A DNA stretch of 64,000 nt. It comes from Actinomycetospora soli (GTDB lineage Bacteria > Actinomycetota > Actinomycetes > Mycobacteriales > Pseudonocardiaceae). The translations under genes and the position numbers were made by a program. The notes below the pieces were generated by a model. That model had not been told where the DNA came from. It did no database searches and saw only the letters and a program-made list of their open reading frames with translations. Each line of letters opens with the position of its first letter. The first letter of the stretch is position 1. Positions 56,848 through 64,000 of the stretch are shown here, piece by piece. The stretch lies in assembly GCF_021026295.1 (NCBI RefSeq), contig NZ_JAJNDA010000010.1, positions 1-64,000 of the forward strand, given 5' to 3'.

Positions 56848-57945
56848 TCACGTGAGCGCCACCGGCACACGCCAGCCGCGCGGGTCGGGGACCCGGCCGA
56901 ACTGGATGTCCAGCAGCTCCGTGCGCAGGGCCAGGGTGTGCGGACCCGGCGTGCCCGCGCCGACGGTGAACGCCCCGGTCGCGGAGCGGAAGGCGACGAT
57001 CGGGCTGATGACGGCCGCGGTCCCCGTCGCGAAGACCTCGGTGATCGAGCCGTCGGCGCACCCGGCGCGCAGCTCCTCCACCGACACCGGTCGCTCCACC
57101 GCGGTGAGGCCGTGGTCGGCGACGAGCTCGAGGACGCTGCGGCGGGTGACGCCGTCGAGGATCGTGCCGAGCGGCGGGGTCACGAGCTCGCCGTCGGCGG
57201 TGACGAGCAGGACGTTCATCGTCCCCGACTCCTCGAGCCACCGGTGCTCGCGGGCGTCGAGGAAGAGGACCTGGTCGCAGTCGTGCGCCCGGGCGAGCGA
57301 CTGGGCGGCGAGCCCGGCCGCGTAGTTCCCGCCGCACTTCGCGTCGCCGGTCCCGCCCGGGGCGGCGCGGGAGAGCTCCTCGGAGATCCACAGCGTCAGG
57401 CCCGCGTCGCGGCCGGCGAACAGCGGGCCGGCGGGCGAGGCGGTGACGAGGAAGCGCGCCTCCTCGGCGGCCCGGACCCCGAGGAACGCCTCGGTGGCGA
57501 CGGTGAAGGGGCGCAGGTAGAGCGACGCCGGCGGCTCGGGCACCCACGCCGCGTCGGCGCGGACGAGCCCGGCGACGGCGTCGACGAACGCCTGCTCGGG
57601 CAGCTCCGGCAGCGCCAGCCGCCGGGCCGAGCGGGCGAAGCGGGCGGCGTTGAGCGCGGGCCGGAACAGGGCCACCGACCCGTCGGGCTGCCGGTACGCC
57701 TTGAGCCCCTCGAAGATCTCCTGGGCGTAGTGCAGGACGGCCGCCGCGGGGTGCAGCGACAGCGGCTCCGACGCGCGCACCCCGGTGTCGTGCCACCCGA
57801 GCTCCGCCGTCCAGGTCGCCGAGGCCACGTGGTCGGTGAACACCCTGCCGAAGCCGGGGTCGGCGAGCAGACCGGCGCGTTGGGCGTCGGGGGTGGGGTG
57901 CGGCGTCGGCACGTGCGGGAACGCGACGGGGGCGGAGGTGGTCAC
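56848..57945 (-). CDS. ilvE: Branched-chain amino acid aminotransferase
   Basis: A 365-residue fold-type IV PLP enzyme that transfers amino groups between 2-oxoglutarate and the keto acids of leucine, isoleucine and valine. The PLP lysine is K203 in GDAKCGGNYA, and the LEESGTMNVL block plus EVFATGTAAVISP complete the phosphate cup. HYAQEIFEGLKAYR is the family start. The GTG at 57945 gives the usual length but has only a weak Shine-Dalgarno sequence. It is divergent from the ECF sigma factor gene over 63 bases. Confidence 0.92.
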   Translation of the reverse strand: MTTSAPVAFPHVPTPHPTPDAQRAGLLADPGFGRVFTDHVASATWTAELGWHDTGVRASEPLSLHPAAAVLHYAQEIFEGLKAYRQPDGSVALFRPALNAARFARSARRLALPELPEQAFVDAVAGLVRADAAWVPEPPASLYLRPFTVATEAFLGVRAAEEARFLVTASPAGPLFAGRDAGLTLWISEELSRAAPGGTGDAKCGGNYAAGLAAQSLARAHDCDQVLFLDAREHRWLEESGTMNVLLVTADGELVTPPLGTILDGVTRRSVLELVADHGLTAVERPVSVEELRAGCADGSITEVFATGTAAVISPIVAFRSATGAFTVGAGTPGPHTLALRTELLDIQFGRVPDPRGWRVPVALT

Positions 57946-58008
57946 CCGGTCGACGCTCGCAGAGCCGCGACGCGGGTGCGACTGGCACGTCGGGGGTAGT
58001 GGCAGGAC

Positions 58009-58566
58009 GTGGACGCCGACGACGAGCGCGACCGGGGCGCGCAGATCGACCGGTGGCTCGTCGGGAAGGCGCGGGAGGGCGACCCGCAGGCCTACGAGGA
58101 GCTGATCCGCCGCCACCGCGACCGCATCTACCGGATCGCGCTGCGGATCACCGGGAACCCGGCGGACGCGGACGACGTCACGCAGGAGGTCGTCATCCAG
58201 CTCTGGACGGCGCTCGCCGGCTTCGCCGGGACGTCGGCGTTCACCACCTGGCTCTACCGCGTCGTGGTCAACCGCAGCCTCGACCACCGGCGCCGGCACC
58301 GGGCCGGCCCGGAGCCGCGGGAGACCGACCTCGCGCCGGTCGCCGGGCCGGAGCGCTCGGTGGTGGCGGGCGAGGAGGTGCGGGCAGGTCTCGAGGCGAT
58401 CGCCCGGCTGCCCGAGACCCAGCGCGTGCCGCTCGTGCTCTGCCAGATCGAGGGGCTGTCCTACGCCCAGGCCGCCGCGATCACCAAGACCTCCGAGGCG
58501 ACCGTGCGCGGCCGTCTCGCCCGCGCCCGCGCCACCCTGCTCGCCGAGATGAGGAGCTGGTCATGA
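58009..58566 (+). CDS. ECF-type RNA polymerase sigma factor
   Basis: A 185-residue two-domain sigma factor. Region 2 (about 25-95) has the ALRITGNPADADDVTQEVVIQLW core and SAFTTWLYRVVVNRSLDHRRR; region 4 (125-180) has LPETQRVPLVLCQIEGLSYAQAA and EATVRGRLARAR. It likely directs a stress or envelope regulon. The GTG at 58009 follows AGGA. The stop overlaps the ATG of the next gene (ATGA), which encodes a zinc-finger-like domain and is its probable antagonist. Confidence 0.9.
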   Translation: MDADDERDRGAQIDRWLVGKAREGDPQAYEELIRRHRDRIYRIALRITGNPADADDVTQEVVIQLWTALAGFAGTSAFTTWLYRVVVNRSLDHRRRHRAGPEPRETDLAPVAGPERSVVAGEEVRAGLEAIARLPETQRVPLVLCQIEGLSYAQAAAITKTSEATVRGRLARARATLLAEMRSWS

Positions 58567-59150
58567 CCGAGACGCCCGCGACCCTGCCGTGCGGACGCCC
58601 GACCGCCCCGCTCGTCGAGCAGGTCGCGGAGGGACGCGCCGACGACCTCGACGCCCACCAGCGGCAGTGCCCGCACTGCCGGGCGGCGCTCGGCGAGTAC
58701 GCGCGGCTGTGGGCTCCGGTCGCGGCGGTCACCGCCGAGCGCCCGAAGGCGCCGCCGTCGCTGGTGGAGGCGGCGCTGCGCACGGTGCGCGGACGTGGTG
58801 ACGACACCGAGTACGGCCGGATCGAGTCCCCGCAGGGCCACACCCGGGTCGCGGCGCGGGTGGTGGTCGCGCTGGCCCGGCACCTCGCCGCGCAGGTGCC
58901 GGGCGTGGAGGTGGCGCTGGGCGGGCTCGTCGCCGACGGCCACCGTCCCGGCGGCGAGGTGGTGCCCGACGTCGAGGCCGGGGTGACCGGGGGCTCGACG
59001 GCCGTGCGGATCACGCTCGCCGCCGCCTACGGCCAGGACCTGCAGGCGCTCGGCGAGCGCATCCGGGCGGCGGTGGCCCGCGGCGTCCGCGACGCCACCG
59101 GGCTGGAGCCGGTCGACGTCACGGTGCACGTGGACGACGTGTTCGTCTGA
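58563..59150 (+). CDS. Anti-sigma-like zinc finger fused to an Asp23 domain
   Basis: A 195-residue protein. The N-terminal part (about 1-75) contains H-x3-C-x2-C (HQRQCPHC) typical of ZAS anti-sigma domains, with an earlier cysteine (LPCGRP). From about residue 80 it is an Asp23/Gls24 domain (ESPQGHTRVAARVVVALARHLA, VDVTVHVDDVFV), an envelope stress domain usually found in separate proteins. No membrane helix is present, so the antagonist would be cytoplasmic. The ATG overlaps the sigma stop by four bases, suggesting equimolar synthesis. Confidence 0.8.
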   Translation: MTETPATLPCGRPTAPLVEQVAEGRADDLDAHQRQCPHCRAALGEYARLWAPVAAVTAERPKAPPSLVEAALRTVRGRGDDTEYGRIESPQGHTRVAARVVVALARHLAAQVPGVEVALGGLVADGHRPGGEVVPDVEAGVTGGSTAVRITLAAAYGQDLQALGERIRAAVARGVRDATGLEPVDVTVHVDDVFV

Positions 59151-59215
59151 CCCGCTCCGCGGATGGCAACGGCGCGGCTCAGGCGCTACGTTGCAGGTTC
59201 AACGAACGGGGGGCC

Positions 59216-59944
59216 ATGGTCGGGACGGTCGAGGTGCGTCGGGCCGCCGATCGCGGCGCGCTGCCCGGGGTGCCGGGCGTCGACTCGCGCCACTCGTTCT
59301 CCTTCGGCGCCCATCTCGAGCCCGGCAACACCCACCACGGCGTGCTGCTCGCCCACCACGAGGACCGCATCGCGCCCGGCGCCGGCTACGACGACCACCC
59401 GCACCGCGACACCGAGATCGTGACGTGGGTACTGGCCGGGACGCTCGTCCACGACGACGACGCCGGGCGCCACGCCCTCGTGCGTCCGGGGTCGGTGCAG
59501 CGCCTGTCCGCGGGACGCGGGGTGGTCCACCGCGAGCGGAACGCGGGCGACGACGAGCTGCACCTCGTGCAGTCCTGGCTGCTGCCCGACGAGGCCGGCG
59601 TCGAGCCGGTCCACGAGGTCGTCGACGTCTCCGCCGCCCTGCACGACGGCGGGTGGGTGCCGGTCGCGGGCGCCGCCGGCCGCTCCGCCGGGGCCGGCCT
59701 CGGGATCGCCGACGCCGTCCTGCACGTCGCGCAGCCGCCCGCCGGGCGCGAGCTGGCGCTGCCCGCGGCCCCCTGGCTGCACGTCCTCGTCGCGCGGGGG
59801 GAGGTCGCCCTCGCCGGGGCGGACCTGCACCCCGGCGACACCGTCCGCATCGTCGAACCCCCGGCGACGCCCCTGTACGCCCGCACCGACGCCGAGGTCC
59901 TGGTGTGGGAGATGCACTCCGACCTCATGGGAGCAGACCGATGA
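59216..59944 (+). CDS. Pirin family protein
   Basis: A 242-residue bicupin. The N-terminal cupin contains the metal site HPHRDTEIVTWVLAG (two His) and HRERN, with HSFSFGAHLEPGNTHHG ahead of it, the usual pirin start; the second cupin (about 150-242) is degenerate. Some pirins are quercetin dioxygenases or redox regulators; this one's activity is unknown. The ATG at 59216 follows ACGGGGGGCC. Its stop overlaps the ATG of the next VOC gene (ATGA), so the pair is coupled. Confidence 0.87.
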   Translation: MVGTVEVRRAADRGALPGVPGVDSRHSFSFGAHLEPGNTHHGVLLAHHEDRIAPGAGYDDHPHRDTEIVTWVLAGTLVHDDDAGRHALVRPGSVQRLSAGRGVVHRERNAGDDELHLVQSWLLPDEAGVEPVHEVVDVSAALHDGGWVPVAGAAGRSAGAGLGIADAVLHVAQPPAGRELALPAAPWLHVLVARGEVALAGADLHPGDTVRIVEPPATPLYARTDAEVLVWEMHSDLMGADR

Positions 59945-60510
59945 GCACGACCGAGCCCCAGACCCCCGAGCCGACCCGCGACGAGTACGACCGCCAGGAC
60001 AAGGCCTCGCTGATCAGCGCCGAGCAGCGCCGCGAGCTCGAGGAGATCCGGGACCGGGTCCGCGCGGAGTTCCTGTTCTCCAAGGAGAAGCGGCCCCGGA
60101 GCTACGGCCAGGGCGTCCACCACGTCGCGCTGATCTGCCGCGACGTGCGGACCACCACCGAGTGGTACCAGAACGTCGCGGGCTTCCCGGTCACCGTGCT
60201 GTTCGAGAACCGCGACCTCGCGGGCTCGACCCACTTCTTCTTCGACGTGGGGAACGGCAACCACCTGGCGTTCTTCGACCTGCCGGGGGTGGACCCGGGG
60301 CCCTACCAGGAGGTCCTCGGCGGGCTGCACCACCTGTGCCTGTCGGTCTCCGAGGAGCACTGGCACGAGATCAAGGGCCGGCTCGACGAGCGCGGCATCG
60401 AGTACATGCTCGAGTCGGGCACCTCGATCTACACCTTCGACCCGGACGGCGCCCGCATCGAGTTCATCCACGACCCGCTGGGGCGGATGTACGGGCACGA
60501 CACGATGTAG
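59941..60510 (+). CDS. VOC family dioxygenase-like protein
   Basis: A 189-residue protein: a helical N-terminal extension (1-50) and a VOC domain from GVHHVALICRDVRTTTEWYQ to RIEFIHDP. Metal ligand candidates are H60, H-x-H in HHLCLSV and the E of IEFIH, so the site looks intact, like ring-cleavage or glyoxalase enzymes. The N-terminal extension is unusual. Coupled to pirin by a 4-base overlap and followed two bases later by a MarR gene. Confidence 0.82.
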   Translation: MSTTEPQTPEPTRDEYDRQDKASLISAEQRRELEEIRDRVRAEFLFSKEKRPRSYGQGVHHVALICRDVRTTTEWYQNVAGFPVTVLFENRDLAGSTHFFFDVGNGNHLAFFDLPGVDPGPYQEVLGGLHHLCLSVSEEHWHEIKGRLDERGIEYMLESGTSIYTFDPDGARIEFIHDPLGRMYGHDTM

Positions 60511-60512
60511 GG

Positions 60513-60968
60513 GTGGCATCCACCGAAGAGCGCGCGGCGATCGTGCGGGCCCTGCAGCGGCTGACGGCGTCGTCGCGCCACCTCGCCGACGCGTTCGCCG
60601 CGCGGCAGGGCCTGCACCCGACCGACCTCGAGGCGCTGCTGCACGTCATGCAGGGCGAGACCGAGGGCACGCCGCTGACGGCGGGCGCCCTCGGTGAGGC
60701 CCTGTCCCTCACCTCCGGGTCGGTGACCGGGGTGGTCGACCGGCTCGTCGCGGCCGGACACGTCGAGCGCCGGCGCGACGAGGACGACCGGCGCCGGGTG
60801 CTGCTCTTCCACGCCCCCGACGCCCGGGCGGTGGCCGCGGAGTTCTTCGGACCGATCGGCACGCTGTCGGACGCGGTGATGGACACGTTCGACGACGCGG
60901 AGCTCGCGACGGTGCGCCGCTACCTCGAGGCGATGACCGACGCCGTCACCGCCGCGCTGCGCGACTGA
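60513..60968 (+). CDS. MarR family regulator
   Basis: A 151-residue winged-helix regulator. The recognition helix lies in SLTSGSVTGVVDRLVAAGHVERRRDEDDRRRVLL, the most conserved MarR stretch (DxRxxxL). It has no good Shine-Dalgarno sequence, and the GTG at 60513 is two bases beyond the VOC stop, so it is likely translated by coupling. It probably controls the pirin-VOC-marR operon in response to an aromatic or oxidative signal. It is convergent with the transpeptidase gene, one base apart. Confidence 0.84.
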   Translation: MASTEERAAIVRALQRLTASSRHLADAFAARQGLHPTDLEALLHVMQGETEGTPLTAGALGEALSLTSGSVTGVVDRLVAAGHVERRRDEDDRRRVLLFHAPDARAVAAEFFGPIGTLSDAVMDTFDDAELATVRRYLEAMTDAVTAALRD

Positions 60969-60969
60969 G

Positions 60970-61470
60970 TCACGCCACGATCTGCACGCGGTCGCCGGGT
61001 CGGAGCGCCGCGAAGAACTGCTGCGAGGCCCCGCGGTTCAGGTGGATGCAGCCGTTCGACGCGACCGACGGACTGCCCGCGTGGAACGCGTACCCGGGCT
61101 TGAAGAAGACCGAATTGGGCATGGGCGCGTCGAATGCCTTGCTCCAGTAGTTCTTCACCTTGTCCTGCACGGTGAAGGTGCCCGTCGGCGTCGCCGCGCC
61201 GGACTTCCCGCCGCGGGCGGCGAAGGGCCCGGCCGTCACGTGGCCCGCGCCGTCGGTGAGCCACGCCTGGCGGCCGGAGAGGTCCATGCAGGCCTTCACC
61301 GTGGTCGCGCAGGGGGTACCCGGGGTGGTGGCCGGGGCGGCCGGGGCCGCCTCGGCGGTGCCCAGCCCGAGTCCGGCCGCCGCGAGGCAGGCGGCGGCGG
61401 TGACCCCGAGACGGGCACTCCAGCGGGCGGTCCTGCTCCGGTCAGCGCTCCAGCCGCTCACGACGATCAT
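60970..61470 (-). CDS. L,D-transpeptidase (YkuD domain), secreted
   Basis: A 166-residue exported enzyme: signal peptide (about 1-41, ending GTAEAAPA), short linker, and a YkuD domain with H130 and catalytic C141 in HAGSPSVASNGCIHL. Exactly 25 residues follow the cysteine, as in the larger paralogue at 49045-49701, and both carry GTPCATTV/GMPCSIS and TPTGTF blocks, so the two are recent relatives. The ATG at 61470 follows GGGGAG. Predicted to form 3-3 cross-links in peptidoglycan. Confidence 0.85.
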   Translation of the reverse strand: MIVVSGWSADRSRTARWSARLGVTAAACLAAAGLGLGTAEAAPAAPATTPGTPCATTVKACMDLSGRQAWLTDGAGHVTAGPFAARGGKSGAATPTGTFTVQDKVKNYWSKAFDAPMPNSVFFKPGYAFHAGSPSVASNGCIHLNRGASQQFFAALRPGDRVQIVA

Positions 61471-61609
61471 CTCCCCGAGAATGTGTCTCCCTGTTCTCCA
61501 GGCATTCCCCGTGCGGCGGTGGAACCATTCCTGCGGAAAGTCCCGAAACCGGTGTGACCGGATCGTTGCCGATCACGTGCGATTCCGTCATCCGCGGCGG
61601 TGCGCGACG

Positions 61610-61924
61610 TCAGGACGCGATCGCGTGCCGTCCCGGGGCGTGGGCGTCGGGGATGTGGTGGCGCACGACGGCGACGGTCACGTCGTCGAGGTCCCCGTCG
61701 TCGAGGTCGCGTCGACGACGCTCGGCGTCGATCAACGCGGTCGGCCCGTCGAAGGGGCCGTAGGAGTCGAGCGCGCCGGTCGCGGGGTCGGCGACGAGCA
61801 CCACGTAGGCGTCGCAGGCGTCGAGGCGGTCCTCGAGCGCCTCCTGGTCGGCGAGCACGTCCGCCACGAGGTCGTGCACGGTGGACACGGAGTCGCGGAG
61901 GCGGTCGGGCGCGTGGTCGTCCAC
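61610..61924 (-). CDS. Small acidic hypothetical protein
   Basis: A 104-residue acidic protein (VDDHAPDRLRDSVSTVHDLV at the N-terminus) with a helical first half and a VVLVADPATGALDSYGPFDG beta-like middle. Several His residues occur in the last quarter (VRHHIPDAHAPGRHAIAS). No family is recognised. The GTG at 61924 with CAGGAG about ten bases upstream was chosen. It stands alone, with a 400-base gap upstream. Function unknown. Confidence 0.55.
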   Translation of the reverse strand: MDDHAPDRLRDSVSTVHDLVADVLADQEALEDRLDACDAYVVLVADPATGALDSYGPFDGPTALIDAERRRRDLDDGDLDDVTVAVVRHHIPDAHAPGRHAIAS

Positions 61925-62327
61925 GGCGGCATCTCCTGGGGTCGTCGGCCTCGGTCTCGGACGGATGCCTCCCGACCCCGACATCGTTCGGCATCCTGAC
62001 GATCTGCGGACGGAGGGTAATAGGAACCCCTGGTACCGCCCACCCCTCCGGGGGCAGGTCACGGTCCGGCTACGACCGTATCTCGAAACGCAGTGTCAGC
62101 GGGGTCCGTCGACCGGTGACGGCGCCCGACCCGAACGGGCAGTCGTCCTCGTCGTGATCGACCCGTTTCGTGGTCACGCCGGTCGTCGGGTTCGCCGAAG
62201 TGGTGAGGTGCGGATCACAGTGCATCCGCCGGACTGTTGTGCACACTGCGCGATCGGCCGTCACACAGGGTGTGTGAACGTCCGAAATGTGCTGGCCCCC
62301 GCCGGTCGACCGGCGCACGCTGCGCCC
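61925..62327. other. 403-base intergenic region with a palindromic operator-like site
   Basis: Divergent gap between the small acidic protein gene and the acetyltransferase gene. TCACACA-GGG-TGTGTGA (62261-62277) is a perfect 7+3+7 palindrome 51 bases ahead of the acetyltransferase ATG. A 51-codon frame on the minus strand (62070-62225) is present but has rare codons such as ATA, and I do not call it. Confidence 0.5.
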
Positions 62328-62849
62328 ATGACCGGCCCACCGCGCCCCCGAGTCACCCTGCGGGTGCTCGACCCCGCCGACGCCGCCGACGTCGCCGCGC
62401 TCGTCGCCGCCGCGGTGCACGGCGCGCTGCCCCGTGACGTCATGCCGCCCGACGACGCCCCGGAGCCCGACGAGTGGACGGTCGCGCGGGAGCGGGCCTA
62501 CGCGCGCTTCCTGCGGTCGCGTCCGCCGGAGGAGACGTCGTACCTGGTCGTCGAGGGTGTGTCGGTCCTCGGGGTGGCCCGGCTGCGCCACGAGGCCGCG
62601 GGCGCGGAGACCGGCGTGTGGCTCGCCCGGTCCGCGCGGGGGCGTGGGATCGGGACGGCCGTGCTGGGCCTGCTCGCCGAGCGCGCGGCCGACGCCGGGG
62701 CCGAGCGCCTGCTCGCCGACACGACCGCCGACAACGCCGCGGCCCTGGCCTCCCTGCGCCGCCACCGCGCCGCCCTGCACGAGCAGGGCGGCGAGGTGGC
62801 CGCCGTCGTCGAGCTCGGGGCGCTCAGAGGCCGAGGGTCTTCCCGATGA
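62328..62849 (+). CDS. GNAT family N-acetyltransferase
   Basis: A 173-residue acetyltransferase-fold protein. The acetyl-CoA loop (motif A) is RSARGRGIGTAVL, preceded by the beta-4 strand ETGVWLA and followed by ADTTADNAAALASLRRH. The substrate is unknown. The ATG at 62328 lies 51 bases after the palindrome at 62261-62277. The 3' end overlaps the convergent acyl-CoA dehydrogenase gene by 26 bases. Confidence 0.82.
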   Translation: MTGPPRPRVTLRVLDPADAADVAALVAAAVHGALPRDVMPPDDAPEPDEWTVARERAYARFLRSRPPEETSYLVVEGVSVLGVARLRHEAAGAETGVWLARSARGRGIGTAVLGLLAERAADAGAERLLADTTADNAAALASLRRHRAALHEQGGEVAAVVELGALRGRGSSR

Positions 62850-63960
62850 TGTCGCGCTGGATCTCGCTCGTCCCGCCGTACACCGTCGAGACCACCGAGA
62901 GGCGGAGCAGCCGCTCCATGCCGTACTCGGTGGCGTAGCCGTACCCGCCGAGCATCTGCATGCCCTCGAGCGAGAGGTGCTTGGCGAGCTCCGTGGCCTT
63001 GAGCTTCGCCATCGACGCCTCCTTCGGGAACAGCGCCGTCGGGTTCGCGTCGATCGTCGCCGCGGTGTCGTGCACCAGCAGCTTCGTCGCGGCCAGCTCG
63101 GTGGCGTTGTCGGCGATCCGGTGGCGCAGGGCCTGGAAGCTGCCGACCGGCCGGCCGAACTGCCGGCGCTCCTTGACGTAGGCGAGCGTGTCGTCGAACG
63201 CGCGCCGCGCGAGCCCGAGCATGAGCCCGGCGAGGATCATCCGCTCCAGGTTCAGGCCGGCCATGAGCTGGCGCCAGCCCTGGCCCTCGGTGCCGACCAC
63301 CGCGTCGGCGGGCAGGTGGCAGTTCGTGAAGTAGAGGTCGTTGACCTCCTTGCCGCCCATCGTCTCGATGCCGTGGATCTCGAGGCCGTCGACGTCGGTC
63401 GGCACCACGAACATCGTCAGGCCGTCGTGCTTGCCGCCCTCGGTGGAGGTGCGCGCGACGAGCAGGATGTGCGAGGCGATGTGCGCGTTCGAGCACCAGG
63501 TCTTCTGGCCCTCGATGAGCCAGCCGTCCTCGGTCTTCGTGGCCTTGCAGGTCAGGCCGCCGACGTCGGAGCCCGCGCCCGGCTCGGACATCGAGATCGC
63601 CAGCACGTCACCGCGCGAGGTGCCGCCGAGCAGCGTCCGCTTCTGCTCGTCGGAGCCGAACTTCTGGATCGCCGCGGCCGTGATGATCGTGGTGCCGAAG
63701 CCGCCGATCGGGAGGCGGTGGTAGCTGGTCTCCTCGAGGAAGACGAGCAGGTCGGTCATGGAGCCGTCCGCGCCGCCGTACTCCTCGGGCAGCGAGATCC
63801 CGAGCCAGCCCAGGTCGGCGATCTTGCGGTAGACCTCGTCCGAGTGCGGGCCCTCGACGGTGAGCCGGTCCAGGGCGGCCTTGTCCGGCACCTCGCGTCG
63901 GGCGAACTCGGCGATCGCGCCGGCGAACGCGGTCTGCTCCTCGGTGAGCGTGACGGGCAT
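62824..63960 (-). CDS. Acyl-CoA dehydrogenase with Gly at the usual Glu position
   Basis: A 378-residue FadE-type flavoenzyme. AISMSEPGAGSD and EGQKTWCSNAH are the flavin and substrate blocks, and MQMLGGYGYATEYGMERLLR is the standard dimer segment. Where most family members have YEGTSEIQ this has VYGGTSEIQ, so the catalytic glutamate of the short- and medium-chain enzymes is absent. The LNLERMILAG glutamate could act instead, as in isovaleryl- and long-chain-type enzymes. The ATG at 63960 follows GGAAGGA. The upstream part reaches the window edge. Confidence 0.87.
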   Translation of the reverse strand: MPVTLTEEQTAFAGAIAEFARREVPDKAALDRLTVEGPHSDEVYRKIADLGWLGISLPEEYGGADGSMTDLLVFLEETSYHRLPIGGFGTTIITAAAIQKFGSDEQKRTLLGGTSRGDVLAISMSEPGAGSDVGGLTCKATKTEDGWLIEGQKTWCSNAHIASHILLVARTSTEGGKHDGLTMFVVPTDVDGLEIHGIETMGGKEVNDLYFTNCHLPADAVVGTEGQGWRQLMAGLNLERMILAGLMLGLARRAFDDTLAYVKERRQFGRPVGSFQALRHRIADNATELAATKLLVHDTAATIDANPTALFPKEASMAKLKATELAKHLSLEGMQMLGGYGYATEYGMERLLRLSVVSTVYGGTSEIQRDIIGKTLGL

Positions 63961-64000
63961 GCGGGGTCCTTCCCGACGGCGGGTGCTTGCGGTCCATCCT

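Noticed and set aside
62070-62225. A 51-codon frame on the minus strand in the intergenic gap.
   Set aside because: Rare codons (ATA), no good ribosome binding site and no recognisable family; most likely chance.
1-64000. CRISPR arrays, prophage, rRNA, tRNA and complete insertion sequences.
   Set aside because: None is visible: no regularly spaced direct repeats of 25-40 bases, no phage structural genes, no tRNA T-loop signatures and no transposase. The 52-base tandem repeat has no spacers and is not CRISPR.

Overview
This 64 kb window is chromosomal DNA of a very GC-rich actinomycete. The first gene is a mycothiol-dependent formaldehyde dehydrogenase, and the window also holds type VII secretion genes, a BldM/WhiI-type regulator and many GTG starts. 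Together these point to Actinomycetota, most likely Pseudonocardiaceae (Pseudonocardia or Actinomycetospora-like). That placement is inferred from protein flavour, not from a marker gene. I see no rRNA, tRNA, CRISPR array, prophage or intact insertion sequence.

Layout. 0-5 kb: start of mscR, then a polyhydroxyalkanoate block (phaA and phaC leftward, phaB divergent) and a lipase-like hydrolase. 5.1-6 kb: a yybP-ykoY type manganese riboswitch ahead of a GDT1/UPF0016 metal exporter. 6-12.6 kb: secreted polysaccharide-lyase-like lipoprotein, a three-gene operon (extended SDR, Asp/Glu racemase, small helical protein), NDH-2 type dehydrogenase, hydrolase, aroQ, and an orphan response regulator with a degenerate receiver. 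13-17 kb: secreted lipase, WYL regulator, an iron-box promoter with a possible small RNA, and a Tat-exported PhoD.

17.4-25.1 kb is a compact type VII (ESX-like) secretion locus: an EspC-like protein, eccD, eccC, two WXG100 proteins and eccB. Gene order and orientation are unusual, and eccA, eccE and mycP are absent. IdeR/DtxR-like boxes lie on both sides of it. One is 2 kb to the left, in front of a short terminated transcript. The other is in the gap between eccB and a siderophore-type formyltransferase. This suggests an iron-controlled region, comparable in logic to mycobacterial ESX-3, and is the most interesting part of the window.

26-28.4 kb: a translationally coupled trio of exported surface proteins. 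28.4-34.9 kb: cyanase plus isopentenyl-diphosphate isomerase, a VOC/AraC pair, a monooxygenase-amidase pair, and an MFS exporter with a divergent TetR regulator and palindromic operator. 34.8-37.9 kb: an ABC sugar importer without its own ATPase. 38-46.3 kb: membrane and hydrolase genes, a serine recombinase with altered catalytic residues, CtaG-like and FtsW/RodA proteins, a MaoC protein and a flavin monooxygenase.

46.3-64 kb: two acyl-CoA dehydrogenases, two L,D-transpeptidases, a ferredoxin-reductase-like flavoprotein, a GntR-TetR hybrid regulator divergent from an FAD hydroxylase, an Lrp regulator divergent from alanine dehydrogenase, ilvE, an ECF sigma factor coupled to a zinc-finger/Asp23 protein, and a pirin-VOC-MarR operon. 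Intergenic DNA holds a dispersed palindrome family (17.2, 32.65 and 46.7 kb), a 28-bp perfect inverted repeat (32.5 kb) and a 52-bp tandem repeat (46.4 kb).
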